Positions 1 through 8,580 of a DNA stretch of 64,000 bases are shown here, in pieces. The stretch's first letter is position 1, and every line of letters starts with the position of its first letter. The notes under the pieces are model-generated. The model saw only the letters and a list, made by a program, of their open reading frames with translations. It ran no database searches and was not told the origin of the DNA. A program made the position numbers and the translations under genes. Location of the stretch: contig NZ_LACH01000032.1 of NCBI RefSeq assembly GCF_000968015.1, forward strand, positions 38,932 to 102,931, given 5' to 3'. Origin of the DNA: Pseudomonas fluorescens. Lineage in GTDB: Bacteria; Pseudomonadota; Gammaproteobacteria; Pseudomonadales; Pseudomonadaceae.

Positions 1-111
1 AGTAAAGCAATTGAAGCCCTCGCCCTCCAGCAATTCCGCCAGTTCCAGCAACGCCTCCTCCTCATCATCGACCAGAAGAAGCTGTTGGCGTGGAAGTGAG
101 GGAGCGTTCAT
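1..111 (-). CDS. Response regulator receiver protein, N-terminal 37 residues (cut by window edge)
   Basis: Reading leftward from ATG at 111 gives 37 residues that run off the window. They contain LLLVDDEEE, the acidic pocket and first beta strand of a CheY-like receiver domain, followed by a leucine-rich first helix. The protein should accept phosphate from a histidine kinase on an aspartate that lies outside the window. Its output domain cannot be seen. It sits just beyond the pilin gene flp on the same strand, so a signalling role near the Tad pilus locus is possible, but no link to it can be shown from this fragment. Confidence 0.75.
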   Translation of the reverse strand, partial: MNAPSLPRQQLLLVDDEEEALLELAELLEGEGFNCFT

Positions 112-191
112 GGGCAACACCTGCAATGGACTAAGCGCTGACGTTAGAAGCCCTTTTGAACATTAGCAAGTTGCCGGCGTGTCTTATGGCG

Positions 192-392
192 CTAACCGAG
201 GGCGGTTTTGATTTTGCCAAATATGGAAGTGATCGAGTCCCCCATATCCCCGCTGAGTCCGGCAATCACCACTGCGACCATGGCGGCAACAATCGCGTAC
301 TCAATACCCGAAGCACCCTCGGTATCTTTGGCCAGGCCTTTGTAAAAAGCGATTTCGGATTTGATCTTCTGAGCAATCTTGGTAAAGGACAT
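192..392 (-). CDS. flp: Flp type IVb major pilin
   Basis: A 66-residue prepilin, the subunit of the Flp/Tad pilus. The start at 392 is chosen because AGGAG lies just upstream; a longer open frame extends to 482 but lacks pilin character. After a basic leader comes EGASGIEYAIVAAMVAVVIAGL: the Gly before ASGIEY fits the type IVb processing site with Glu at +5 and Tyr at +6, and the hydrophobic stretch after it is the pilin core helix. The leader should be removed by the peptidase encoded at 9477-9947. The gene is divergent from the assembly operon, as in the P. aeruginosa flp-tad-rcp locus, where PprB activates it. Confidence 0.93.
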   Translation of the reverse strand: MSFTKIAQKIKSEIAFYKGLAKDTEGASGIEYAIVAAMVAVVIAGLSGDMGDSITSIFGKIKTALG

Positions 393-748
393 GGCAGTTC
401 TCCTGAAGACGACGGGTGTTGCACGGTCGCAACATGGTTCCCCTTTGCCAGCATCAGCATTGTCGGCATTCCCCGTACCCACAACTGTAAGAACGAATTA
501 TCACTAAAGTATTAGTCGCTTCGTTGACGCCAAAAAAGTCTCGTTTTCGCCCTGGCGCCTTACTTTCGTCAGTTATTTTCCGGCCCGTAATGGCTTTTTG
601 CTCTAGCTGAGCTACCGTCAAATAGCGAAATAGTTCCATTTTTTTAGCTGCCTGATTGCGAAGTTGACTCGTTGGATGCGATGAGGTCTCAAGCAGCAGG
701 AAAGGGAGAGCCGCCACGAACAGTCGTATCACTCTGGGCCTGGCCGGT
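393..748. promoter_or_regulatory. Divergent flp / rcpC intergenic region
   Basis: About 320 bases separate the flp start from the rcpC leader. No convincing gene is present on either strand. The stretch around 490-660 is richer in A and T than the flanking genes, as expected for promoters facing both ways. By analogy with P. aeruginosa, PprB would bind here, but I could not identify a specific box. A GGGAG ribosome-binding sequence at 704-708 lies at the right distance from the ACG codon at 716 rather than from a standard start codon (see rcpC). Confidence 0.5.
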
Positions 749-1663
749 GTGTTTCTGGTGGGCGCCATTATTGCCGGTTACTGGGGCCTCATGCTGAGCC
801 GCCAACCCGCTCCCGAGCCTGTCTTACAATCCGAAATCGCCACGCCTGCACCCATCGCCCAGACGCCGGCCCCCGTGGACGACCCCACTCGCCAACCGGT
901 GGTGGTGCTGCTGCATGATGTGCCACCGTTCGTGCCAATCAGCGCCGCCGACGTGACCCTGGAAAATCTGCGTACCGTCCCGGCCGGCAGTCTGAGCCGC
1001 CTCGATCAAGCGATTGGCCGAACGCCCTGGCGTGCCCTCAGCGCCGGCACCTGGCTCAATGATGAAAGCTTTGAAGCCGGCGGCAGACTGGCACGGATGA
1101 TTCGTCCCGATGAACGCGCCCTCGCCGTCGCGGTGGATGAAGTGATCAATGCCGGTGGGCAACTGACACCGGGGGACTATGTCGATGTGCTGCTGTTTCT
1201 GCGCATGGACAACAACAACCTTCAGCCGTCGGCGCAACTGGTAGTGCCGGCCTTGCGGGTGCTCGGGGTGGGCGAACAGTTGGGCTTGACCAACGACGGT
1301 CAACCCGCAAGCCCGGTCCGCAGCCTCGAAGAAAAACTCCGGCAGGAACAATTGCGCGCCAGCGCCCGCAGCGTCTTGCTTGCCGTCCCCGAACAACTAT
1401 TGAGTCGCCTGATGTTAGCGGCCCAGGCCGGCGTGCTGCGCCTGGCCGTACGCAGCGCCGATGAAAAACGTCTGGCTCGTTACTGGGCCGGCGAAAGCGA
1501 TTCATCGGCCAACCTTGCCAGTGCCAACCGCGAGTTGATCCAGTTCAGTCAACTGGCCATGACGCCCCCCCAAAAATCTGTCGTCACCCACGGTGGCACA
1601 GCACCGCGCAAGCCGAGCGTGGAAGTCATCCGCGGCAACGAAATTACCCAACAAACCCCCTGA
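749..1663 (+). CDS. rcpC: Tad pilus assembly protein RcpC/CpaB
   Basis: RcpC/CpaB is a periplasmic, membrane-anchored partner of the RcpA secretin in the Flp pilus machine. The protein has an N-terminal membrane segment (VFLVGAIIAGYWGLML), then an SAF-like region: after VVLLHDVPP comes ISAADVTLENL, and then the RcpC fold (around ALAVAVDEVINAGGQLTPGDYVDVLL). The first standard start is GTG at 749, giving 304 residues but clipping the membrane helix. The frame is open upstream to 668, and the codons ACG AAC AGT CGT ATC begin at 716 directly after AAAGGGAGAGCCGCC. An ancestral ATG at 716 appears to have become ACG; if used, the product is 315 residues with a full helix. The family is clear; the start is not. 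Confidence 0.9.
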   Translation: MFLVGAIIAGYWGLMLSRQPAPEPVLQSEIATPAPIAQTPAPVDDPTRQPVVVLLHDVPPFVPISAADVTLENLRTVPAGSLSRLDQAIGRTPWRALSAGTWLNDESFEAGGRLARMIRPDERALAVAVDEVINAGGQLTPGDYVDVLLFLRMDNNNLQPSAQLVVPALRVLGVGEQLGLTNDGQPASPVRSLEEKLRQEQLRASARSVLLAVPEQLLSRLMLAAQAGVLRLAVRSADEKRLARYWAGESDSSANLASANRELIQFSQLAMTPPQKSVVTHGGTAPRKPSVEVIRGNEITQQTP

Positions 1664-1684
1664 ATCGAGCAAGGACGCATCTAA

Positions 1685-2956
1685 ATGCGCAGTCGTTCCA
1701 TGCCCCTGTTTCAAGGCCTGCTCTGGGTCTCTTTACTGAGCGGTGTGCCGCTTGGCGTAACGTTCGCCGCCGCCGGCAATTGCGCCGCGCTGGGTTCGTT
1801 GCCTGCGGTGCTGGAAGTCAGTGAAGGGCTGCAACAGGAGGTGCAATCGCCGGTAGCAATCACTCGGGTGGCGGTGGGTGACCCGAAAATCGCCGACGTG
1901 CGAGTCAACGGTAATCAAGCATTCTTGCTAACAGGGATGGCCCCCGGCGCCACCAGCCTGATGGTCTGGACTGCCTGCGCCAGCGCGCCGCGCCAGAGCA
2001 TGGTGTTCGTTCAGGGCAAGGCCACCACGGCGATGACCACCGCGACACGGTTACCCTCTGATGACCCACTGCTGCCGTCGCAAGTACAGACCGATATTCG
2101 TTTTGTCGAAGTCAGCCGGACCAAACTGAAGGAGGCCGGCACGTCGATTTTCGGCAAGGGCTCGAACAACTTCCTCTTCGGCGCACCCGGTACGGTGCCC
2201 AACACGGCCGTGACGCCGGGTGTGGTGCCGCTGCACAACCTTGATCCGCGGATCGCGGTACCCAGCATCCCGTTGCTCAACGACAGTTTCAACATTGTCT
2301 GGGGCGGTGGCAGCAGCAAAGTCCTCGGCATCGTCAACGCCCTGGAAGGCAGCGGCTTCGCCTACACCCTGGCACGGCCGAGCCTGGTGGCTCTTAGCGG
2401 GCAGAGCGCGAGCTTCCTGGCCGGGGGTGAAATTCCGATCCCGGTGCCCAGCGCCAACAGCAACAGCTACTCCATCGAATACAAGGAATTCGGCATCCGC
2501 CTGACGCTCACACCGACCGTGGTCAGCCACGACCGCATCACCCTCAAAGTGGCGCCGGAGGTCAGCGAACTCGACTTCAACAATGGCGTGACCATCGGCG
2601 GCACCACCGTCCCGGCGTTCACCATTCGGCGCACCGATACCAGCATCTCGCTGGCCGATGGCGAGAGTTTCGTCATCAGCGGTTTGATCAGCACTCACAA
2701 CATTTCGCAAGTCAGCAAGTTTCCAGGCCTGGGCGATATCCCGATTCTCGGTGCGTTTTTTCGCACCTCATCGGTCAACCGCGAAGAGCGTGAGCTGCTG
2801 ATGATCGTCACGCCGCACCTGGTCCAACCGTTGGCTGCCAACGCACAACTGCCGTCGTTGCCGGGTGAAAAGCTGCGCAACTATGACCCGAACTGGTATC
2901 GCCTGTACTTCCTCGAAAACGGCGACTTCGATAAACGCAGCGGGTTATCGCAATGA
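1685..2956 (+). CDS. rcpA: Tad pilus outer-membrane secretin RcpA/CpaC
   Basis: A 423-residue type II/III secretion-like secretin that forms the outer-membrane channel for the Flp pilus. It has an N-terminal signal peptide (hydrophobic run ending near FAAAG), a BON/N-domain-like part with VSEGLQQEVQSPVAITRVAVGDP, and a C-terminal secretin domain with the signature FLAGGEIPIPVP, a GIRLTLTPTV strand and VISGLISTHNISQVSKFPGLGDIPILGAFF. Length fits CpaC-type secretins. It starts 21 bases after rcpC and its stop overlaps the tadZ start by four bases (ATGA), so translation is probably coupled. Confidence 0.93.
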   Translation: MRSRSMPLFQGLLWVSLLSGVPLGVTFAAAGNCAALGSLPAVLEVSEGLQQEVQSPVAITRVAVGDPKIADVRVNGNQAFLLTGMAPGATSLMVWTACASAPRQSMVFVQGKATTAMTTATRLPSDDPLLPSQVQTDIRFVEVSRTKLKEAGTSIFGKGSNNFLFGAPGTVPNTAVTPGVVPLHNLDPRIAVPSIPLLNDSFNIVWGGGSSKVLGIVNALEGSGFAYTLARPSLVALSGQSASFLAGGEIPIPVPSANSNSYSIEYKEFGIRLTLTPTVVSHDRITLKVAPEVSELDFNNGVTIGGTTVPAFTIRRTDTSISLADGESFVISGLISTHNISQVSKFPGLGDIPILGAFFRTSSVNREERELLMIVTPHLVQPLAANAQLPSLPGEKLRNYDPNWYRLYFLENGDFDKRSGLSQ

Positions 2957-4149
2957 GCCAGAGCCAGAACCTGAGCCAGACCTTCCTCGCGATCACGCGC
3001 AAAAGTACCGACCTTGAGTGGCTGCAAGGCGCCCTCGCCCCGTTGGGCCAAGTGGTCAGCGCCGGCAGTGGCAGCCTCGACGAATTGCTGGCGCTGGTGG
3101 ACGTGACCTTCGCCAGCCTGGTGTTCATCGGCCTGGACCGCGAACACGTGGTGGCCCAAAGCGCACTGATCGAAGGCGCCCTGGAAGCCAAACCGATGCT
3201 GGCGATCGTCGCGCTGGGCGATGGCATGGACAACCAACTCGTACTCAATGCCATGCGCGCCGGTGCACGGGATTTCGTGGCCTATGGTTCGCGTTCCAGT
3301 GAAGTCGCGGGGTTGGTGCGACGGCTGAGCAAACGCCTGCCGCCCGTGGCCCCGAACACCCAGCTGGGAGGCCTGACGGTGCTCTACGGTGTGCAGATCA
3401 ACGCCGACGGCGCGCTGCTCGCCACGCACATGGCGCAAGTGGTGCAAAAGAGCGGACAGCAAACGCTGTTGCTGGACCTGGGCCTGCCGCGCGGTGACAG
3501 CCTGGCCTTGCTCGGGCTGGAGAGTTCGTTCCACTTCGGCGATGCACTCCGGCACCTGCGGCGCCTCGACTCGACGCTGATCGACAGCGCGTTCACCCAC
3601 TGCGCCGCCGGGTTGCGGATCCTCGCCTACGCCCACCACGATGAGCCGCTGGAACACACCAGCACCGCCGAGTTGTACATGCTGCTCAGCGCCCTGCGCC
3701 AACACTTCCAGCACATCGTGGTGAACCTGACTGGCCAGCCGGACAGCGAAGCGTTACGCACCTTCGTCACCCATTGCGACAAGTTGCTGTGGTACACCGA
3801 TCAGAACGTACTCGACTGCCGTCGCAACCTGGCGGTACTCAACCAGTGGCGTGAAAAAGGCATGAAGCTCGATCACGCCAAGCTGCTGGTGGATCGCTAC
3901 CTGCGCAACGTCGCACCGGACGCCGACACCCTGAGCAAAAGCTTTGGCATGGAGATCATCGCGACCCTCGTCTACAGCCCGGAAGTTCGGCTTAACGCCA
4001 AGAACCAAGGTGTCACACTGTTTGAACTGGCCCCCCGCGAAGGCCTGACTCAAAGCTTGCGCGCCCTCGGCGATCGTCTGGCCAAGCGCTCCGAGGGGCT
4101 GGCCAAACCCAAGTCTGGCTGGTTCAACCGGTTGAGGGGTGCGCAATGA
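2953..4149 (+). CDS. tadZ: Tad pilus localisation protein TadZ/CpaE, ParA-like ATPase with degenerate P-loop
   Basis: A 398-residue TadZ/CpaE homologue. The family places the Tad machine at the cell pole. Residues about 10-125 resemble an atypical receiver domain, and residues about 135-390 are a MinD/ParA-like ATPase fold (LLLDLGLPRGDSLALLGLE and the following strands). Where a ParA Walker A (KGGxGKT) is expected, after GGLTVLYG, the sequence reads VQINADGALLATHMA with no Lys-Thr/Ser pair, so ATP binding through a normal P-loop is doubtful. Deviant P-loops are known in some TadZ proteins. Overlaps rcpA and tadA by four bases each. Confidence 0.9.
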   Translation: MSQSQNLSQTFLAITRKSTDLEWLQGALAPLGQVVSAGSGSLDELLALVDVTFASLVFIGLDREHVVAQSALIEGALEAKPMLAIVALGDGMDNQLVLNAMRAGARDFVAYGSRSSEVAGLVRRLSKRLPPVAPNTQLGGLTVLYGVQINADGALLATHMAQVVQKSGQQTLLLDLGLPRGDSLALLGLESSFHFGDALRHLRRLDSTLIDSAFTHCAAGLRILAYAHHDEPLEHTSTAELYMLLSALRQHFQHIVVNLTGQPDSEALRTFVTHCDKLLWYTDQNVLDCRRNLAVLNQWREKGMKLDHAKLLVDRYLRNVAPDADTLSKSFGMEIIATLVYSPEVRLNAKNQGVTLFELAPREGLTQSLRALGDRLAKRSEGLAKPKSGWFNRLRGAQ

Positions 4150-5426
4150 GCGGTGAAAAACTCTTCGGTGCCCCTGTGCGCACCACCAGCGGCAACACCG
4201 ACCACGAAGGTCTGAAACTGGTGCTGCACCGCTACATCATCGACGCCATCGAGGAGTCCGGCAAAAACCTGCTGGAGGGTTCGCGGCAGGTGCTCTCGCA
4301 GTTCGTCATCGACAAGGTTGCCGAGTACATCGCCCGGCTGCACCTCGCGATTTCCCGCTATGAAATGGAGCGCCTGGCCGAAGAAATCGTCGACGAACTC
4401 ACCGGTTTCGGCCCTTTGGAAGTGCTGCTGCGGGACCCGGCAGTGACGGAGATTCTGGTCAACGGCCCGCACCGGGTGTTCATTGAACGCGACGGCGTAC
4501 TGCATCAAAGCGACCTGCGCTTCATCGATGCGCATCACGTCGAACGGGTCATGCAACGGATCCTCGCGCCCCTCGGTCGACGGCTCGATGAGTCGTCGCC
4601 AATGGTCGACGCACGACTGCCCGACGGTAGCCGGGTCAACGCGATCATTCCACCAATTGCGCTCGACGGTCCCTGCCTGTCGATACGTAAATTTCGCAAG
4701 GACATGCTCAAAAGCTCGGACCTGATGGCGATGCAAACCATCGATCAGGCGATCTTCGACTTTATTCAGGAGGCCGTGGGCAAGCGCTGCAACATCCTGA
4801 TCAGCGGCGGCACCGGCACCGGCAAGACCACGCTGCTGAACATTCTCAGCCAGTTGATCAACCCTCACGAGCGAATCGTCACCATCGAAGACGTCGCCGA
4901 ACTGCAACTGGGCCACCCTCACGTGGTGCGTCTGGAAACCCGACCGCCGAATGCCGAAGGCCACGGCGAAGTGAAATCCAGTGACCTGATTCGCAACGCC
5001 CTGCGGATGCGCCCGGACCGAATCATCCTCGGCGAGATTCGTGGCGTCGAAGTGGTGGACGTACTCACTGCAATGAACACCGGCCACGACGGTTCCATGA
5101 GCACCGTGCACGCCAACAACGCCCAGGATGCGCTGTTGCGCCTGGAGACATTGGTGGGCCTGACGGGCCGCACCATCGCCGAACGGACCTTGCGGCAAAT
5201 GATCTGCGCCGCACTGGACGTAGTGATCCAGCTGACGCGCATGCCCGATGGCCGCCGCTGCGTCAGCGAAGTGGTGGAGGTGATTGGCTTGCGTGATGAC
5301 GTGTATGTCACCAACACGTTGTTCCGGCTCGACCGGCGCAGCGGTTTCGGATTCATGCGCGAGGCGGTCAACCCCGCCGGCGACAAACTGCGCCGTGAGT
5401 TGGCGCGCTCTCCCTCTGCGTACTGA
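4146..5426 (+). CDS. tadA: Tad pilus assembly ATPase TadA/CpaF
   Basis: A 426-residue type II/IV secretion ATPase that powers Flp pilus assembly at the inner membrane. It shows an intact Walker A GGTGTGKTT at residues about 221-229, an Asp box (VTIEDVAELQL), a Walker B region (MRPDRIILGEIRG) and a His box (GHDGSMSTVHANN). The N-terminal ~200 residues carry the usual CpaF domain with LTGFGPLEVLLRDP and EILVNGP. All catalytic motifs are conserved, so it should be active. It should act on the membrane proteins TadB and TadC encoded immediately downstream. Confidence 0.96.
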   Translation: MSGEKLFGAPVRTTSGNTDHEGLKLVLHRYIIDAIEESGKNLLEGSRQVLSQFVIDKVAEYIARLHLAISRYEMERLAEEIVDELTGFGPLEVLLRDPAVTEILVNGPHRVFIERDGVLHQSDLRFIDAHHVERVMQRILAPLGRRLDESSPMVDARLPDGSRVNAIIPPIALDGPCLSIRKFRKDMLKSSDLMAMQTIDQAIFDFIQEAVGKRCNILISGGTGTGKTTLLNILSQLINPHERIVTIEDVAELQLGHPHVVRLETRPPNAEGHGEVKSSDLIRNALRMRPDRIILGEIRGVEVVDVLTAMNTGHDGSMSTVHANNAQDALLRLETLVGLTGRTIAERTLRQMICAALDVVIQLTRMPDGRRCVSEVVEVIGLRDDVYVTNTLFRLDRRSGFGFMREAVNPAGDKLRRELARSPSAY

Positions 5427-5436
5427 AGGCCACGGC

Positions 5437-6321
5437 ATGCTCAAACCGGTGCTGCTCATCCTCGTTTGCCTGGTCTTGCTCGGACTGTCGATCCGCCTGT
5501 TTTATCGCGGTTTGCGCCAGACCGGCACCGAGCGGGTACTGGGACGCCTGAACCAGGGGCAACCGCAGCCGATACAGGCGAAAACCTCCTGGGTGGGTCT
5601 GGATCGGGCCTTTCTGCGGGCCGGCCTTGGGCGTCCCTCCGAGCGCCTGGGGGTATGGCTGCTGCTATGGGCTTTTGGCATCTTGCTCGGATTTGCTAGC
5701 GGTGGCTGGGTCGGCTTGCTGGTTCTGTTACTGCTGCCGCCGTTGATTCTGCGTCTGTATGTCAATTGGCGTTATCAGCGCCGACTCCAGCGCATGATCG
5801 AACAACTGCCACCGATGCTCGATCACACCGTGCGCAGTCTGAAGTCCGGGCGCACCCTGGCCGATGCGGTGCTGGGTGCCATCGACGTCGCTGAAGACCC
5901 GCTGAAAAATGCCATGGGGCGGATTCAGCGCAACGTGCAGTTGGGGGTCAGCCTGCCGGATGCTGCGGCTGACCTCGCCGAGCTGTATGAGAAAGATGAA
6001 CTTCGCCTGTTCGCACTCGGTTTGAAGGTCAATCACCGCTATGGCGGCAATGCCAGCGAATTGCTGGAAAACCTGATCAAGATGATCCGCGAGCGCGAGC
6101 AGGCTGCGCGCCAGCTCAGGGCCATGACCGGTGAAACCCGGGTGACCGCGTGGGTCCTGGGCTGTTTGCCGATTGGTCTGGCCGGCTATTTCCTCGCGAC
6201 CAACCCCCATTATTTGCTCGCCATGTGGCACGACCCATCAGGGCAAATCATGCTCGCGTCCGCGTTCGGCTTGCAGGTGATCGGCAGCCTGGCGCTCTGG
6301 CATATGTTGCGCAGCGTATGA
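5437..6321 (+). CDS. tadB: Tad pilus inner-membrane platform protein TadB
   Basis: A 294-residue GspF/T2SF-type membrane protein. Predicted membrane segments lie at residues about 4-20, 72-105 (VWLLLWAFGILLGFASGGWVG and beyond), and near the C terminus (VLGCLPIGLAGYFL and ASAFGLQVIGSLAL), with the cytosolic T2SF domain at about 115-240 (MIEQLPPMLDHTVRSLKSGRTL). ATG at 5437 is chosen because it follows the tadA stop by about ten bases; the frame is open further upstream but inside tadA. With TadC it should form the platform on which TadA acts. Its stop overlaps the tadC ATG. Confidence 0.94.
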   Translation: MLKPVLLILVCLVLLGLSIRLFYRGLRQTGTERVLGRLNQGQPQPIQAKTSWVGLDRAFLRAGLGRPSERLGVWLLLWAFGILLGFASGGWVGLLVLLLLPPLILRLYVNWRYQRRLQRMIEQLPPMLDHTVRSLKSGRTLADAVLGAIDVAEDPLKNAMGRIQRNVQLGVSLPDAAADLAELYEKDELRLFALGLKVNHRYGGNASELLENLIKMIREREQAARQLRAMTGETRVTAWVLGCLPIGLAGYFLATNPHYLLAMWHDPSGQIMLASAFGLQVIGSLALWHMLRSV

Positions 6322-7208
6322 AAGTGCCTTTGCTGATCTGCGCATTGCTGTTTCTGGGCGCAACCTTGTTGCTGCTCAGCGGTTTGCTGGAACACCGTCG
6401 GCGGGTTCGCCAGGTGGCGCAACGACTCGACGGCAAACTGGCAAGCGACAACCGGGTGGATCAGTGGCTACAGCTGCTGGGCAGCAGCCGGATCGGTCAG
6501 CGCTCGGTCAACCTGGATAACGAAACCCAGGCATTGCTTAACCGTCTCGGCTGGCGCAGCGCCCGGCGACGGTCACTGTTCGCGGCGTTCCAGGTAGGCG
6601 CTCCGGTGCTGGCGCTGGCCCTGACCTTGCTGATCCAGGGCGTTTTCTTCCCTCATACCGACAACCACTGGATGGCCCCGATGTTCGCCACCGGCATCGG
6701 CTATCTGTTGCCAAAACGGTTGCTGGCCGCTGCCGCGAAGCGTCGGCAGAAACAACTGGCGAGCGAGATTTCCACCTTCATTCCGCTGCTACGCATCCTG
6801 TTCGAATCGGGCATGGCGGTGGAGCAGTCGCTGCGAGTGTTGAGCAATGAAGGCAAACAATTGTTGCCGGCCCTGACCCATGAGTTGCGTCTGGTATTGG
6901 CCCGAGTCGATTCCGGCCTGGAACTGGGTGAAGAGCTGAACAAAGCCACCCGATTGCTGGCCGTCGACGAGTTCACCGACACCTGCGTCATCCTTCAGCA
7001 GTTGATCCATCAGGGGGGCGGGGCGATGAAATCCTTGCTGACCCTCAAGCAATTGCTCGATGACCGGCGCCTGACGCGCTTGCAGGAATACATCTCCAAG
7101 CTGTCCGCCAAAATGTCCGTCGTGATGATGCTGTTTCTCTTCCCGGCGTTATTGATCGTACTGGCCGGCCCGGGCTTCACCGCCCTGTCCCATGCCTTTG
7201 GTTCTTAG
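6318..7208 (+). CDS. tadC: Tad pilus inner-membrane platform protein TadC
   Basis: A 296-residue T2SF-family protein, the second half of the TadB/TadC platform. It starts with a hydrophobic segment (LLICALLFLGATLLLLSGLL), has a second membrane pair around residues 90-130, a cytosolic T2SF region (EISTFIPLLRILFESGMAVEQSLRVL) and a C-terminal segment (MSVVMMLFLFPALLIVLAGPG). The ATG at 6318 overlaps the tadB stop (ATGA), which fixes the start. Size and topology match TadC proteins. Confidence 0.93.
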   Translation: MKVPLLICALLFLGATLLLLSGLLEHRRRVRQVAQRLDGKLASDNRVDQWLQLLGSSRIGQRSVNLDNETQALLNRLGWRSARRRSLFAAFQVGAPVLALALTLLIQGVFFPHTDNHWMAPMFATGIGYLLPKRLLAAAAKRRQKQLASEISTFIPLLRILFESGMAVEQSLRVLSNEGKQLLPALTHELRLVLARVDSGLELGEELNKATRLLAVDEFTDTCVILQQLIHQGGGAMKSLLTLKQLLDDRRLTRLQEYISKLSAKMSVVMMLFLFPALLIVLAGPGFTALSHAFGS

Positions 7209-7218
7209 AGGGATCGTT

Positions 7219-7929
7219 ATGAAAGCAATCATTGCCGGTTTGAGTCTGCTGTTGCTAGGCGGTTGCGCGAGCAACGGGGCGACGCCCTGGAGCGCCCTGA
7301 CCAACACGGCCAGTTGCGGCAAGCTGACCTCCGAGGAACAGCTGTCGCTGAACCTCGCCGATGACATGGCCAATGACGGCAAACTGCACGCCAGCCTCGC
7401 CAACCTGCAAAGCCTGCCCGACAACCTGGCCGACGTGCGCCTGCGCAAGGCCAAGGTCTATCGACTGCTGGGCCGCAGCGAAGCCGAGCCGTTGTACCGC
7501 AGCCTGCTCGGCAGTTGCCTGGCCGCCGAAGCCGAACACGGCCTGGGCCAACTCGCCGCCGCCAAGGGCGACAACGGCCTGGCACAAGCCCACTTGCAAC
7601 GGGCCGCACGGCTAGCGCCGACGGACGAGAAAATTCGCAACGACCTCGGCGTGGTGTACCTCAATCAATTACGCGTCGAGGATGCGCGATTTGAATTCCT
7701 GACGGCCATGGAACTCAAGCAAAGCGATCAACTGGCTGCGTTGAATCTGGTCACGCTGCTGATCTACCAGGACGACTGGAGCCGCGCGGCCGAACTCGTC
7801 AGCCGTCTCGGCCTGAGCCCCGCCCAAGTCACCGAAGCCCAGGCCCGCGCGCAAAGACTCAAGACACCGGGCAAGTCCGGCCCGACCGCCGCAAACCAGG
7901 TCGCCGTCGCCACACCGACGCTTCAATAA
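7219..7929 (+). CDS. tadD: Tad pilus lipoprotein TadD (TPR pilotin-like)
   Basis: A 236-residue lipoprotein with tetratricopeptide-type repeats. The lipobox is LLGGC with Cys16, so it should be anchored in the outer membrane. Repeats follow from about residue 70, including AEHGLGQLAAAKGDNGLAQA and IRNDLGVVYLNQLRVEDARFEF. TadD proteins help the secretin reach or assemble in the outer membrane. The start at 7219 gives a proper signal sequence; an upstream in-frame codon at 7192 lies within tadC. It is 10 bases downstream of tadC, in the same operon. Confidence 0.92.
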   Translation: MKAIIAGLSLLLLGGCASNGATPWSALTNTASCGKLTSEEQLSLNLADDMANDGKLHASLANLQSLPDNLADVRLRKAKVYRLLGRSEAEPLYRSLLGSCLAAEAEHGLGQLAAAKGDNGLAQAHLQRAARLAPTDEKIRNDLGVVYLNQLRVEDARFEFLTAMELKQSDQLAALNLVTLLIYQDDWSRAAELVSRLGLSPAQVTEAQARAQRLKTPGKSGPTAANQVAVATPTLQ

Positions 7930-7942
7930 GGAGAGGCTTTTG

Positions 7943-8218
7943 ATGAAACCAACCATCCTCTGCTGCATCGGCCTGCTGGCCCTGCCCCTCACCGCTCACG
8001 CCATCGACCCCGGCCCCTCTTCGGCCCAACAACAGGAAACCGAAGGCTGGCTGCAACTGCAAAGCAGCAACAAAGCGGCTTCCCAGAAACCGCAAACCTC
8101 AACCGCGACCGAGCGCGAGCTGAGCATGCAGCGTTGGTTGAAAAGCTATCAGCATGAGATCCCGGAGTACTTCGATCAGTATGAAAGCGGGCAGGTGGAC
8201 AGTGGGACGGGGGGGTAG
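7943..8218 (+). CDS. DUF3613 family protein of the Tad locus
   Basis: A 91-residue exported protein of unknown function. It has a signal peptide (ILCCIGLLALPLTAHA), then a region with GWLQLQSSNKAAS and, after a spacer, MQRWLKSYQHEIPEYF. The W-LQ-x-AS and RWL-S-IPE-F features match the DUF3613 family found in proteobacterial tad loci. It occupies the place of PA4298 in the P. aeruginosa cluster. ATG at 7943 is used rather than the TTG just before it because AAGGAGAGG lies upstream. As the last gene of the rcpC operon it probably works in the periplasm with the pilus machine. Confidence 0.8.
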   Translation: MKPTILCCIGLLALPLTAHAIDPGPSSAQQQETEGWLQLQSSNKAASQKPQTSTATERELSMQRWLKSYQHEIPEYFDQYESGQVDSGTGG

Positions 8219-8580
8219 TCTTGATCCGGGAATTGGACGCTTGGGACTAGCGTTCTTTGGCTGACTTTTTTCGGGCCGGCATTCCGGGTAATGCCAGTCG
8301 TTAGTAATTCCAGCCGCGACACTCTTTTTGTAGCAGCTGCCGAGCCCGCGAGGCTGCGTTCGGCTGCGAAGCAGTCGTGAGGCCGGCTGACGCGGTATGC
8401 CTGACGTACCGCAATGACTGATTTACGACTGCTACGCAGCCGAACGCAGCCTCGCGGGCTCGGCAGCTGCTACAAATCGCGTTACGGCTTACCTCACTGG
8501 CATTAGGCATTCCGGGCGCTTGTAAAAAAAGTGAGTCGCCGGTCGTTACCGCAGGAATGGAGAGGTAAACCAACAAAAAC
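8219..8580. other. Intergenic region between the tad operon and pprB, mostly palindrome
   Basis: About 360 bases without a gene between two convergent genes. The middle is taken up by the long inverted repeat at 8330-8473. I see no reading frame with coding character and no run of T residues after a GC-rich stem that would mark a classical terminator, although the palindrome itself could end transcription from both sides. Confidence 0.5.
8330..8473. repeat. Long inverted repeat (REP doublet), 49-base arms
   Basis: The arms lie at 8330-8378 and 8425-8473, each 49 bases, and are nearly exact reverse complements apart from a single mismatch region near the inner end (GCGAAGCAG against CTGCTACGC). 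The spacer is 46 bases. The arms are GC-rich and contain GCAGCTGCCGAGCC. This is the form of the paired REP palindromes (REPINs) that are dispersed between genes in P. fluorescens genomes. Confidence 0.85.

Noticed and set aside
4050..5459. Open frame of 469 residues opposite tadA
   Set aside because: Shadow of tadA, no independent evidence.
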